This document shows positions 1 to 5,917 of a DNA stretch of 11,594 bases, piece by piece (positions within the stretch are counted from its first letter, which is position 1; every line of letters starts with the position of its first letter). This stretch comes from an uncultured Erysipelotrichaceae bacterium (lineage in GTDB: Bacteria > Bacillota_I > Bacilli_A > Erysipelotrichales > Erysipelotrichaceae). The stretch covers positions 1-11,594 of the forward strand of contig CAKUTY010000034.1 in assembly GCA_934692455.1 (NCBI GenBank). Reading direction: 5' to 3'. The position numbers and the translations under genes are program-made. The notes beneath the pieces were generated by a model, which was not told the DNA's origin, searched no databases, and worked only from the letters and a program-made list of their open reading frames with translations.

Positions 1-966
1 GAACATGGCTATGCTCCTGAAATGACATCATTCTTAAATAATTTAAACAAAATGGAAGAACTACACGATCCATCACTACCTAATTGGAATATCAAAGTAA
101 TGGATCCTATCCTAGATTCATCAAACATCTCAGTAAACGAATGGAACAAAATAGCTCAAATGGTAGCTGATAACTATTTTTACTATGATGGTTTTGTAAT
201 ACTACATGGTACTGACACTATGAGCTATAGCGCTAGTGCTCTGTCTTTTATGCTAGAAAATATCAACAAACCAGTAATCTTTACAGGATCACAAATTCCA
301 TTATGTGAAATAAGAAATGATGCTAAAGATAATCTAATAACTTCATTAATAATTGCTGCAAGAGACGATATCAGTGAAGTATGCCTATACTTTGGAGGCA
401 AACTATTAAGAGGCAATAGATCAATCAAAGAATCATCAAGTGGTCTACAAGCCTTTGTATCACCTAACTACCCATTACTTGGAGAAGTAGGTATTGATAT
501 AAAAATTAATGATAAGATCTTATTACCTAAAACCAACAAAGAATTCAAACTACACAAACTAAAAGAGATTCCAATAGGAGTAATCAAAATCTTCCCTGGA
601 ATCCAACTAAAACTATTTGAATCAGTACTAACAGAAAAATTAAAAGGCATCGTCATTGAAACCTTTGGCAGTGGTAACATCCCTAACTACAAGGACGATC
701 TTTTACCAATGCTACAAAGAGCCTTCGACAACGACACCATCGTAACTGTATGCTCCCAATGTACTCACGGAAGCGTCTCTTTAGGCACCTACCAAACAAG
801 CAGCGCCCTAAAAGAAGCTGGAGCACTATCGGGATATGACATGACAACTGAAGCAGCTGTCACCAAACTATACTATTTATTTAGTCAAGATTTATCTATT
901 GAACAAATAAAACAACAAATGGAAACCAACCTTAGAGGTGAACTATCCAACCTTAACACACTGTAA
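1..966 (+). CDS. ansA: L-asparaginase, type I-like (5' end cut off)
   Basis: Hydrolyses L-asparagine to aspartate and ammonia; probably cytoplasmic. The frame is open to the left edge (residues EHGYAPE before the ATG at 22), so the N-terminal catalytic TGGTIA loop lies outside the window and the ATG at 22 is probably internal. Counting from that ATG, the second catalytic motif HGTDTM is at about residues 62-67, GSQIPL at about 89-94, and the region LLRGNRSIKESS carries the active-site lysine equivalent. The C-terminal half matches the family (VIETFGSGNIP, CSQCTHGSV), and the visible 321 codons fit the usual ~320-340 aa. The spacing and the LLRGNRS segment look like the cytoplasmic AnsA class rather than periplasmic type II, but class assignment is inference. 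The last 24 bp overlap the 3' end of the convergent degV gene. No terminator was found. Confidence 0.9.
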   Translation, partial: EHGYAPEMTSFLNNLNKMEELHDPSLPNWNIKVMDPILDSSNISVNEWNKIAQMVADNYFYYDGFVILHGTDTMSYSASALSFMLENINKPVIFTGSQIPLCEIRNDAKDNLITSLIIAARDDISEVCLYFGGKLLRGNRSIKESSSGLQAFVSPNYPLLGEVGIDIKINDKILLPKTNKEFKLHKLKEIPIGVIKIFPGIQLKLFESVLTEKLKGIVIETFGSGNIPNYKDDLLPMLQRAFDNDTIVTVCSQCTHGSVSLGTYQTSSALKEAGALSGYDMTTEAAVTKLYYLFSQDLSIEQIKQQMETNLRGELSNLNTL

Positions 967-1785
967 TGCTACACAGCCTGGGCCACCCTGAGTAATAAAT
1001 GAAGCTGAAAGCTCATACTCATCAACAACACAACCCTCAAAAGTTTCCTTTAACTTGGCCACAAACAAATCAGCCATCTCTTTATTGTCTGCATGAGAAA
1101 CTGAAAAACGATAAGTACTATCTACATGTTTCTTAAGCAAATCACCAATAATCTCACTACAAGCCTTCTTAGAAGTACGCGCAACATGAAACTTCTCAAG
1201 ACCCTGGCCCTTTTCACACTTTCTCATAACTGGAGTAAGTTTTAATAAGCCACCAATCTTAGCCACAAAACCTTTAACACGACCACCTCTTTCAAGGAAA
1301 TCAAAATCAATAGGTACCAAATAAGAATGCTCATGATCCCTTGCATACTCTACCATCTTTAAAATCTCATCTGCACTCTTGCCTTCATCTGCCATTTGTT
1401 TTGCAGTATCAACAATCAAACGATGAGGACCACACAAAGTATAAGAATCAATCACATGAACCTTACTAGGATAATCACATGTTTCCCTAGCTGTTAAAGC
1501 TGAATTGTAAGTACCGCTCAAACCTCCTGCCATAGCGATATCAATTACTTCATCATCCTTAGCCAACTTGTTATAAGTTTCAATCTTCTCACCAATAGAA
1601 GGTTGTGAAGACTGAGGAATTAGACCCTTTTTAATCAATTCTAAAAGTCCACTGCCTGTTAGCTCATCTAAGTCCTTATAAGACTTACCACCAACAGAAA
1701 CATGCAAAGGCACCACATTAATGCCTTTTTCTCTACCTTGTTCACTAGAATACAATGTTGAACTATCTGTTACTATTTTTACCAT
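943..1785 (-). CDS. DegV family protein (fatty-acid-binding, FakB-like)
   Basis: DegV/FakB proteins bind a fatty acid and, in characterised systems, present it to the FakA kinase for phosphorylation and use in phospholipid synthesis. The 280-aa protein starts MVKIVTDSST, the usual family start, and has the SSQPS motif (about 59-63) and GLSGTYNS (about 88-95). The late GPG loop reads TQGGPG, with Gln where His is common. The start is placed at the ATG at 1785 rather than the ATG 18 bp upstream (1803), because the family begins MVKIVTDSS and because a promoter-like pair upstream predicts transcription starting at this ATG. There is no SD before either start. The gene is divergent from the DUF1836 gene and convergent with the asparaginase gene. 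No fakA is in the window, so function is assigned by family only. Confidence 0.9.
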   Translation of the reverse strand: MVKIVTDSSTLYSSEQGREKGINVVPLHVSVGGKSYKDLDELTGSGLLELIKKGLIPQSSQPSIGEKIETYNKLAKDDEVIDIAMAGGLSGTYNSALTARETCDYPSKVHVIDSYTLCGPHRLIVDTAKQMADEGKSADEILKMVEYARDHEHSYLVPIDFDFLERGGRVKGFVAKIGGLLKLTPVMRKCEKGQGLEKFHVARTSKKACSEIIGDLLKKHVDSTYRFSVSHADNKEMADLFVAKLKETFEGCVVDEYELSASFITQGGPGCVALQCVKVG

Positions 1786-1791
1786 AACTAT

Positions 1792-1820
1792 AATGTAATG
1801 CATATAGTATTAAATGTCAA
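1792..1820 (-). promoter_or_regulatory. Predicted degV promoter, leaderless
   Basis: On the minus strand TTGACA (1820-1815) is a perfect -35, followed by a 17-bp spacer and TACATT (1797-1792, 4 of 6 matches). Six bases separate the -10 from the ATG at 1785, so transcription is expected to start on or next to that A. No SD is present. Found by eye. Confidence 0.55.
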
Positions 1821-1844
1821 TTAATCTAGAATTAATTACTAGAT

Positions 1845-1872
1845 TTGATAATATTTAAAATTATGTTACACT
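1845..1872 (+). promoter_or_regulatory. Predicted DUF1836 promoter, leaderless
   Basis: TTGATA (1845-1850), a 16-bp spacer and TACACT (1867-1872) with an extended TG at 1864-1865. The -10 ends exactly 6 nt before the ATG at 1879, and there is no purine-rich SD in between. It is arranged back to back with the degV promoter. Confidence 0.5.
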
Positions 1873-1878
1873 AACAAT

Positions 1879-2349
1879 ATGAAATTCGAATTACCTACAT
1901 GGGAACAACTTCCAAACGTTGATTTATACATGGACCAAGTATTAACTTACTTGAACGATGAACTAGGCCAATTATATTTTCATAATGAAAAATTTGTAAC
2001 AAGTTCAATGATCAATAACTATGTAAAAATAGGAATTGTTAAAAGACCTGAAAAGAAACACTACACTAAAGAACACCTAGCTTACTTTATTGCGGTAACT
2101 ATTCTTAAGAAATCATTCAGTATGCAAGAAATAGCTGAAATGATTAACATTCAAATAAACATGGAAAACAGTTCTATTGAAAAAGCCTATGATTTGTTTA
2201 TCTTTAGATTCACTGAATCTTTAAACGCTATCATGGAAAACAAACAAATGCCAGTATATAAAAACAAGAATGATAAACAATCATTATTTGATAAGGTAGT
2301 TAAAACAGTAGTCTATAAGATAAACGTAGAATCCAAACTAGATGTGTAA
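1879..2349 (+). CDS. DUF1836 protein, MerR-like HTH
   Basis: A 156-aa DUF1836 protein. Family hallmarks are visible: an N-terminal LPTWEQLPNVDLYMDQ segment, then TSSMINNYVKIGIVKRPEKK (about 41-60), which looks like the recognition part of a winged/MerR-type HTH, then YTKEHLAYFIAVTILKKSFS. The C-terminal ~60 residues are helical, charged and unremarkable. It is presumably a small transcription regulator, but its targets are unknown and the family is poorly characterised. The start is supported by conserved residues from the first codons and by a -10 exactly 6 nt upstream; there is no SD. The stop codon lies within a cre-like sequence, and a candidate sRNA promoter follows. Confidence 0.8.
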   Translation: MKFELPTWEQLPNVDLYMDQVLTYLNDELGQLYFHNEKFVTSSMINNYVKIGIVKRPEKKHYTKEHLAYFIAVTILKKSFSMQEIAEMINIQINMENSSIEKAYDLFIFRFTESLNAIMENKQMPVYKNKNDKQSLFDKVVKTVVYKINVESKLDV

Positions 2350-2358
2350 GCGGTTTCG
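2345..2358. promoter_or_regulatory. Weak cre-like (CcpA) site
   Basis: TGTAAGCGGTTTCG matches the degenerate cre consensus TGWAARCGYTWNCW at 12 of 14 positions. It overlaps the DUF1836 stop codon and lies about 68 bp upstream of the predicted start of the candidate sRNA. It shares TGTAAGCG with the stronger site before the HPr-LDH gene. Chance occurrence is possible. Confidence 0.25.
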
Positions 2359-2384
2359 TTAAAAAACATCAAAAAAACGTTAAT

Positions 2385-2413
2385 TTGTTGTTGTATTCCA
2401 AAATCAATATAGT
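2385..2413 (+). promoter_or_regulatory. Predicted promoter for intergenic RNA
   Basis: TTGTTG (2385-2390), a 17-bp spacer and TATAGT (2408-2413, 5 of 6 matches). Predicted start is near 2420. The nearest downstream gene is on the opposite strand, so this promoter would serve only the structured intergenic stretch. Confidence 0.5.
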
Positions 2414-2419
2414 AATATA

Positions 2420-2541
2420 GATATTGTCTAAGCTAAATGCTTAGTTTACATACAGCAAAAACGCTACTATATGTAGCGATTAATATATAAAAATTACACA
2501 TATTTGTGTTTAGATAGATGACGAGAAATCGTCCTTTTTTT
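2420..2541 (+). ncRNA. Candidate structured small RNA, four hairpins
   Basis: About 122 nt between a good promoter and an intrinsic terminator, with four short perfect hairpins in a row: CTAAGC/GCTTAG (2428-2433 with 2439-2444), CGCTAC/GTAGCG (2462-2467 with 2473-2478), ACACA/TGTGT around 2497-2510, and GACGA/TCGTC with a GAAA tetraloop (2520-2533) followed by seven T. I do not recognise a known RNA family. A 17-codon ORF opens at the ATG inside hairpin 1 but has no SD, so a peptide is unlikely. It could instead be a structured 3' UTR of the DUF1836 mRNA, but the internal promoter favours an independent RNA. Function unknown. Confidence 0.45.
2520..2541 (+). terminator. Intrinsic terminator, candidate sRNA/DUF1836
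   Basis: A 5-bp stem GACGA/TCGTC closed by a GAAA tetraloop, then CTTTTTTT. The stem is short, but the stable tetraloop and long T-tract make it a convincing plus-strand terminator. Confidence 0.7.
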
Positions 2542-2544
2542 ATT

Positions 2545-2573
2545 AAAAAAGTGACCATAATAATAACAGCCAC
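2545..2573 (-). terminator. Intrinsic terminator of the alarmone synthetase gene
   Basis: Read on the minus strand directly after the stop codon: GTGGC pairs with GTCAC (one G-U), followed by TTTTTT (2550-2545). It sits back to back with the plus-strand terminator at 2520-2541. Confidence 0.55.
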
Positions 2574-3260
2574 TTATTTCTTCTTATACTTCTCAATCAA
2601 ATGAAGAAGTCTTTCCATCTTCTTATCCAAATCTCTCGTAGACAAAGCACATTCCTTTAACTCCGTCTCCACTATCTCATTTTTTGGAAGATCCTTCTTA
2701 TAACGAATATTATGCTCAAGACTTGCCCAGAAATCCATCGCAATAGTACGAAGTTGTATTTCTACTGGAACCTTTACTTCCTTACCAGCTAAATAAATAG
2801 GAACCTTAACCGTTAAATGTAAACTACGATAACCATTCTCCTTAGGATGAGCGATATAGTCCTTCTCCACCATAACCTCTATATCACTTTGAGCCTTTAA
2901 ACACTTAGCTAAGAAATAAACATCTTCTTCAAAAGAACAGACAACTCTAACCCCAGCAACATCCAAAATATTGGCACTCATTGAAGCGAAATCAAAAGGT
3001 AAATTCAACTTCTTCATCTTATTCATGATACTAGTTGGAGATTTTAATCTACTCTTAATATTCTCAATTGGATTACGATCATGCCTTAAAGAGAACTCCT
3101 CATCTAGATTCTCAAGACGAGTCACAATAACCTTAAGAGCACAACGATACTCTAGCATGACCTCTTGATACTTTCTATTCTCACTCAATAGATGCTGACA
3201 CTGTGCCTCATCCAATTCCTTGTCATCAGTAATTGTTAAACCAAAAATATTCTCACTCAT
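2574..3260 (-). CDS. relQ: Small alarmone synthetase, RelQ/YjbM-like
   Basis: A 228-aa single-domain (p)ppGpp synthetase: transfers pyrophosphate from ATP to GDP/GTP, with no HD hydrolase, ACT or TGS domains. Seen motifs: IENIKSRLKSP (about 65-75, basic donor-site segment), DVAGVRVVC (about 100-108, with the metal-binding Asp), KENGYRSLHL (about 140-149, with the guanine-stacking Tyr), and VEIQLRTIAMDFWASLEH (about 166-183, with the catalytic Glu and Gln). Length fits the small alarmone synthetases YjbM/RelQ (~210-230 aa); the choice between RelQ and RelP/YwaC subclass is inference. The start ATG has no SD but has TATAAT exactly 6 nt upstream. It lies just downstream of the DUF134-NifX gene with its own promoter in the 44-bp gap. 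Confidence 0.92.
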   Translation of the reverse strand: MSENIFGLTITDDKELDEAQCQHLLSENRKYQEVMLEYRCALKVIVTRLENLDEEFSLRHDRNPIENIKSRLKSPTSIMNKMKKLNLPFDFASMSANILDVAGVRVVCSFEEDVYFLAKCLKAQSDIEVMVEKDYIAHPKENGYRSLHLTVKVPIYLAGKEVKVPVEIQLRTIAMDFWASLEHNIRYKKDLPKNEIVETELKECALSTRDLDKKMERLLHLIEKYKKK

Positions 3261-3266
3261 GACTTT

Positions 3267-3272
3267 ATTATA
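3267..3272 (-). promoter_or_regulatory. -10 box of the alarmone synthetase, leaderless
   Basis: A perfect TATAAT on the minus strand ends 6 nt before the ATG at 3260, predicting transcription from the start codon itself. No clear -35 was found at 16-18 bp. There is no SD. Confidence 0.5.
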
Positions 3273-3304
3273 GTCGTAATAAAATTAAACTTATTAATTT
3301 CACA

Positions 3305-3997
3305 TCATTTTCCACAATTATGACCACACTTATGTTCTTCACCTTCATGATGATGATCACAATGTACATCAGGATTATAATTTAATCTACCCAATATAAA
3401 ATCATTAACTACAGTATCAACATCACCACTAACACCACCATATACCTTAATACCAGCATTACCAAGCGCATTAATAGCACCACCACCAATGCCACCACAA
3501 ATCAAAGTATCAACACCCCTTTGCATAAGAAAACCAGCCAAAGCACCATGACCACTGCCATTAGTATCAACTACCTCACTACTTACAACCTTACCATCAA
3601 CCACATCATAAATCTTAAACTCAGCAGTATGGCCAAAATGCCCAAACACCATTCCATTCTCATAAGTTACCGCAATCTTCATAATTCTTCCTTCTTTCTT
3701 CTCACTACAACCACATACTTGATAATTACCACCCCTAATATATAGCTTTCTACCATAAACAATAAAAGACGCAATCTTTCCTCTAGCACTCTCATAAATC
3801 TCCTGTACTGTAGACCTAGATATATCCATTTGCTTAGCACAATCTAAATGACTATAACCTTCTAAATCAACAAGTCTAATTACTTCATACTCATCAAGTG
3901 TTAAACTGATTCCTTCTAAATCATTATCTACATTTGGATAAAACACACTATTTAAAGGTTCACTACATATTCTTCTACATCTTTTAGGACGTGGCAT
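3305..3997 (-). CDS. DUF134 HTH fused to NifX-type cofactor-binding domain
   Basis: A 230-aa two-domain protein. Residues 1 to about 100 are DUF134: basic CRRIC near the N-terminus, then LTLDEYEVIRLVDLEGYSH and an HTH with DISRSTVQEIYESARGKIA. Residues about 106-212 match the dinitrogenase iron-molybdenum cofactor-binding (NifX/NifY/NifB-C) fold: MKIAVTYENGMVFGHFGH, then LICGGIGGGAINAL. The C-terminal tail from about 212 is rich in His and Cys (HCDHHHEG, CGHNCGK) and probably binds metal. No nif genes are nearby, so nitrogenase assembly is not implied; a metal or Fe-S responsive regulator is inference. The SD AAAGGAG (4009-4003) with a 5-nt spacer fixes the start. An internal ATG at 3682 with its own SD-like AAGGAAG begins the second domain. 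Confidence 0.88.
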   Translation of the reverse strand: MPRPKRCRRICSEPLNSVFYPNVDNDLEGISLTLDEYEVIRLVDLEGYSHLDCAKQMDISRSTVQEIYESARGKIASFIVYGRKLYIRGGNYQVCGCSEKKEGRIMKIAVTYENGMVFGHFGHTAEFKIYDVVDGKVVSSEVVDTNGSGHGALAGFLMQRGVDTLICGGIGGGAINALGNAGIKVYGGVSGDVDTVVNDFILGRLNYNPDVHCDHHHEGEEHKCGHNCGK

Positions 3998-4014
3998 ATT
4001 ATCTCCTTTATTTC

Positions 4015-4035
4015 CGGTATATACCGATTATATCA
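4015..4035 (-). promoter_or_regulatory. Promoter with overlapping 12-bp palindromic operator
   Basis: On the minus strand an extended -10, TGATATAAT (4035-4027), is followed at once by the perfect palindrome CGGTATATACCG (4026-4015), which would cover the transcription start near 4020. The palindrome is a natural operator candidate for the DUF134 HTH protein encoded immediately downstream (autorepression). The SD lies just after it. Confidence 0.55.
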
Positions 4036-4059
4036 TAAATAAAAAGCTCAAGCATTACA

Positions 4060-4362
4060 CTAGAACGTTTCATTCCAAATATCATAATCATCATCAACAG
4101 CCGACAAATCATGTATGGTTTTAAACATCTTTACCGACATATTAGCCATATCCATCACCATCTCACCAACCTCATTCGGTAAATCCAAAGTTTTAACCAG
4201 TTCTGCATCACTGTCTAGTTGCTTACCATCTTCATACACCTCTATATACGCATTAACAATCCCCATACTAAGATCTATTTTTTCATTCATTTCTTTCTTA
4301 AGAACCTCTAAGTAATACCTAGTTAATTCCAATTTTTTAATTAAATCATCTCTTTTTTCCAT
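4060..4362 (-). CDS. Small helical protein of unknown function
   Basis: A 100-aa acidic, mostly helical protein with no signal peptide or membrane segment and no motif I recognise. The N-terminus (MEKRDDLIKKLELTRYYLEV) looks like an amphipathic helix or coiled coil; the C-terminus is acidic (SAVDDDYDIWNETF). The start at 4362 is chosen over ATGs at 4368 and 4383, because AGAGGA lies 6 nt before it, while the 4383 codon overlaps the predicted -10 (TATAAT, 4387-4382). It sits between the HPr-LDH gene (terminator between them) and the DUF134-NifX gene. Only a weak GC-poor hairpin with TTTTT follows its stop, so some read-through into the DUF134-NifX gene is possible. Confidence 0.65.
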   Translation of the reverse strand: MEKRDDLIKKLELTRYYLEVLKKEMNEKIDLSMGIVNAYIEVYEDGKQLDSDAELVKTLDLPNEVGEMVMDMANMSVKMFKTIHDLSAVDDDYDIWNETF

Positions 4363-4381
4363 ATACATTCCTCTTGACCAC

Positions 4382-4387
4382 ATTATA
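4382..4387 (-). promoter_or_regulatory. -10 box of the 100-aa hypothetical gene
   Basis: A perfect TATAAT lies directly behind the HPr-LDH terminator. Predicted start near 4375 leaves a 13-nt leader carrying AGAGGA. The -35 is poor and would lie inside the terminator hairpin. Confidence 0.4.
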
Positions 4388-4388
4388 T

Positions 4389-4417
4389 AAAAAGGATCAG
4401 GTTAACCCCAATCCTTT
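4389..4417 (-). terminator. Intrinsic terminator of HPr-LDH gene
   Basis: On the minus strand AAAGGAT pairs with ATCCTTT, and the stem extends inward with two G-U and two G-C pairs to about 11 bp around a GTTAA loop. TTTTTATAT follows. It is 25 bp after the HPr-LDH stop codon. Confidence 0.8.
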
Positions 4418-4441
4418 GTTTAATTTAATTAAATTATCTAA

Positions 4442-5740
4442 CTACTTAACTTGAGCAGGACCAAAATCCTTATGTTCTACATAGTTACGAGCATTTTCCA
4501 TTGTACGAGTAGCGATAGCTTGTAATGCTTCACGAGTGAAGAATGCTTGATGTGAAGTAATTACCACTTGAGGGAACATCAACAATCTACCAGTAATATC
4601 ATTTGTAACGATATCATCAGATAAGTCAGTATAAACATTTGTATCCTCACCCTCATAAACATCTAGTGCAACCGCATGGAACTTACCAGCCTTTAAAGCG
4701 TCGATTAAATCTTCCGCATTAATCAAACCACCTCTTGCAGTATTAACTAACATCGCAGTAGGCTTCATCATATCGATTGATTCTTTATTAATCAAGTGAT
4801 AAGTACCACCTTCTCCCATAATTAATGGAGCATGAAGAGAAATTAAATCTGACTTCTTAAACAATTCTTCCTTAGAAACATAAGTTAACAAACCACTCTC
4901 TTCTAATTGTTTATTAGGATAAGCATCCCAACCAATAACCTTCATACCATAACCCTTACAGATATTAGCCATACAAACGCCAATCTTACCAGTACCAATA
5001 ATACCAGCAACCTTGTTATGTAAGTCCATACCCAATAAACCAGTTAAATCGAAGTTATTATCCTTAATCTTGTTATAAGCCTTATGAAGTCTTCTATTAG
5101 CCATTTGTAAAATAGCCATACCATGTTCAGCAACCGCATAAGGTGAATAAGCAGGAACTCTTAATACAGTAATACCTAATTCATTACATGTCTTGATATC
5201 AACATTATTGAAACCAGCACATCTTAATAAAACTAAGTTAACATCATATTCATATAATTTTCTAACAACATCTTCGCCACATTCATCATTAACGAAAATG
5301 CAAACTGCCTCATAGCCCTTTGCCAAAGAAACAGTTTCTTTTGTCAAACGAACATCAAAATAAGTGATATCTACATTATAAGTACCAGGACCCTTATCCT
5401 TTGATAGTTCAACGAAGAAAGTCTTATCATAGTCCTTAGCACCGAAGAAAGCTACCTTCAATGGACGCATTGTATCTAAACGATTGAACTTTGTATCTAA
5501 GACATGCATTACCTTATCGAAACATGCATTCTCATCATCACCATCGATATCAATCTTAATCTCATCATTTTGTTTACAACCAAGAGATAAAATAGCAGTC
5601 ACATTCTTCGCATCAACAGTCTTTCCATTAGCAGTCAAAGAAACTGTACTATTGAAATTACTGCATCCTTGTGCAAACATAGCAGCAGGACGTGCGTGCA
5701 TACCATTTTCATCTTTAATCACATAAGTATAACTAATCAT
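4442..5740 (-). CDS. HPr phosphocarrier domain fused to D-lactate dehydrogenase
   Basis: One uninterrupted 432-codon frame encodes two domains. Residues 1 to about 86 are an HPr: the phosphorylation motif GMHARPA places His at 15 and Arg at 17, exactly as in free HPr. Position 46, the HPr-kinase serine in Bacillota (KS in the family), is Asn here (DAKNVTAIL). Residues about 94-432 are an LdhA-type NAD-dependent D-lactate dehydrogenase: CIFVND, LLRCAGFNNVD, GTGKIG (249-254), Asp272 (WDAYP) for the NAD ribose, NTARGG with catalytic Arg336, DVYEGE with the catalytic Glu, and SHQAF with catalytic His397. It would reduce pyruvate to D-lactate. The SD-like GAGAGGG about 7 nt upstream supports the start. 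Separate promoter and terminator make it monocistronic. That HPr phosphorylation controls the dehydrogenase is inference. Confidence 0.93.
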   Translation of the reverse strand: MISYTYVIKDENGMHARPAAMFAQGCSNFNSTVSLTANGKTVDAKNVTAILSLGCKQNDEIKIDIDGDDENACFDKVMHVLDTKFNRLDTMRPLKVAFFGAKDYDKTFFVELSKDKGPGTYNVDITYFDVRLTKETVSLAKGYEAVCIFVNDECGEDVVRKLYEYDVNLVLLRCAGFNNVDIKTCNELGITVLRVPAYSPYAVAEHGMAILQMANRRLHKAYNKIKDNNFDLTGLLGMDLHNKVAGIIGTGKIGVCMANICKGYGMKVIGWDAYPNKQLEESGLLTYVSKEELFKKSDLISLHAPLIMGEGGTYHLINKESIDMMKPTAMLVNTARGGLINAEDLIDALKAGKFHAVALDVYEGEDTNVYTDLSDDIVTNDITGRLLMFPQVVITSHQAFFTREALQAIATRTMENARNYVEHKDFGPAQVK

Positions 5741-5766
5741 TTAATTGTCCCTCTCTTTTCCTTTTT

Positions 5767-5798
5767 ATTATAACAAGTAAACTTATCATATAGTTTAC
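5767..5798 (-). promoter_or_regulatory. HPr-LDH promoter with 22-bp dyad over the -35
   Basis: An extended -10, TGTTATAAT (minus strand, -10 at 5772-5767), gives a start near 5760. The inverted repeat GTAAACT (5777-5783) and AGTTTAC (5792-5798), with an 8-bp spacer, covers the -35 region; no good -35 hexamer is visible. The dyad suggests a dimeric repressor. It does not match the Rex consensus well (no TTGTG/CACAA arms). Confidence 0.5.
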
Positions 5799-5827
5799 AC
5801 AAACACACAATAAAAGCCGTTTTCAAG

Positions 5828-5841
5828 GGATAACGCTTACA
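5828..5841. promoter_or_regulatory. cre (CcpA) site candidate upstream of HPr-LDH
   Basis: Minus-strand TGTAAGCGTTATCC matches TGWAARCGYTWNCW at 13 of 14 positions. Its centre is about 75 bp upstream of the predicted HPr-LDH start, a position used for CcpA activation of overflow genes such as ackA and pta in Bacillus. Activation here is inference. Confidence 0.5.
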
Positions 5842-5863
5842 ATGTTAATAATTACCCTAAAAG

Positions 5864-5908
5864 AGACATTTTGAGGGTTTTTTCGATAAAAAAGTCCTCA
5901 TTTTGTCT
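5864..5908. promoter_or_regulatory. 45-bp imperfect dyad upstream of HTH-kinase operon
   Basis: The arms are AGACA (5864-5868) with TGTCT (5904-5908), TGAGG (5872-5876) with CCTCA (5896-5900), and TTTTTT (5878-5883) with AAAAAA (5888-5893) around CGAT. Small mismatched segments separate these blocks. The right arm covers the expected -35 region of the operon promoter, so it is a plausible operator for the HTH protein. Confidence 0.4.
5888..5904 (+). repeat. 17-bp direct repeat, left copy
   Basis: AAAAAAGTCCTCATTTT, identical to 7294-7310. It forms the right arm of the dyad in the operon promoter. Confidence 0.85.
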
Positions 5909-5917
5909 GTTTATGTG

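Noticed and set aside
1786..1803. degV start at the upstream ATG (1803), giving MHYIIVMVKIV
   Set aside because: The family starts MVKIVTDSS; there is no SD before 1803, and the predicted transcript begins near 1785, after that codon.
5777..5798. Rex (NADH-sensing) operator upstream of the HPr-LDH gene
   Set aside because: The dyad arms are GTAAACT/AGTTTAC, not the TTGTG/CACAA arms of Rex sites, although redox control of an LDH would have made sense.
5855..5883. Plus-strand terminator-like hairpin CCCTAAAA/TTTTGAGGG followed by six T
   Set aside because: No plus-strand gene precedes it, the stem has a bulge, and the same bases are better explained as the left half of the promoter dyad.
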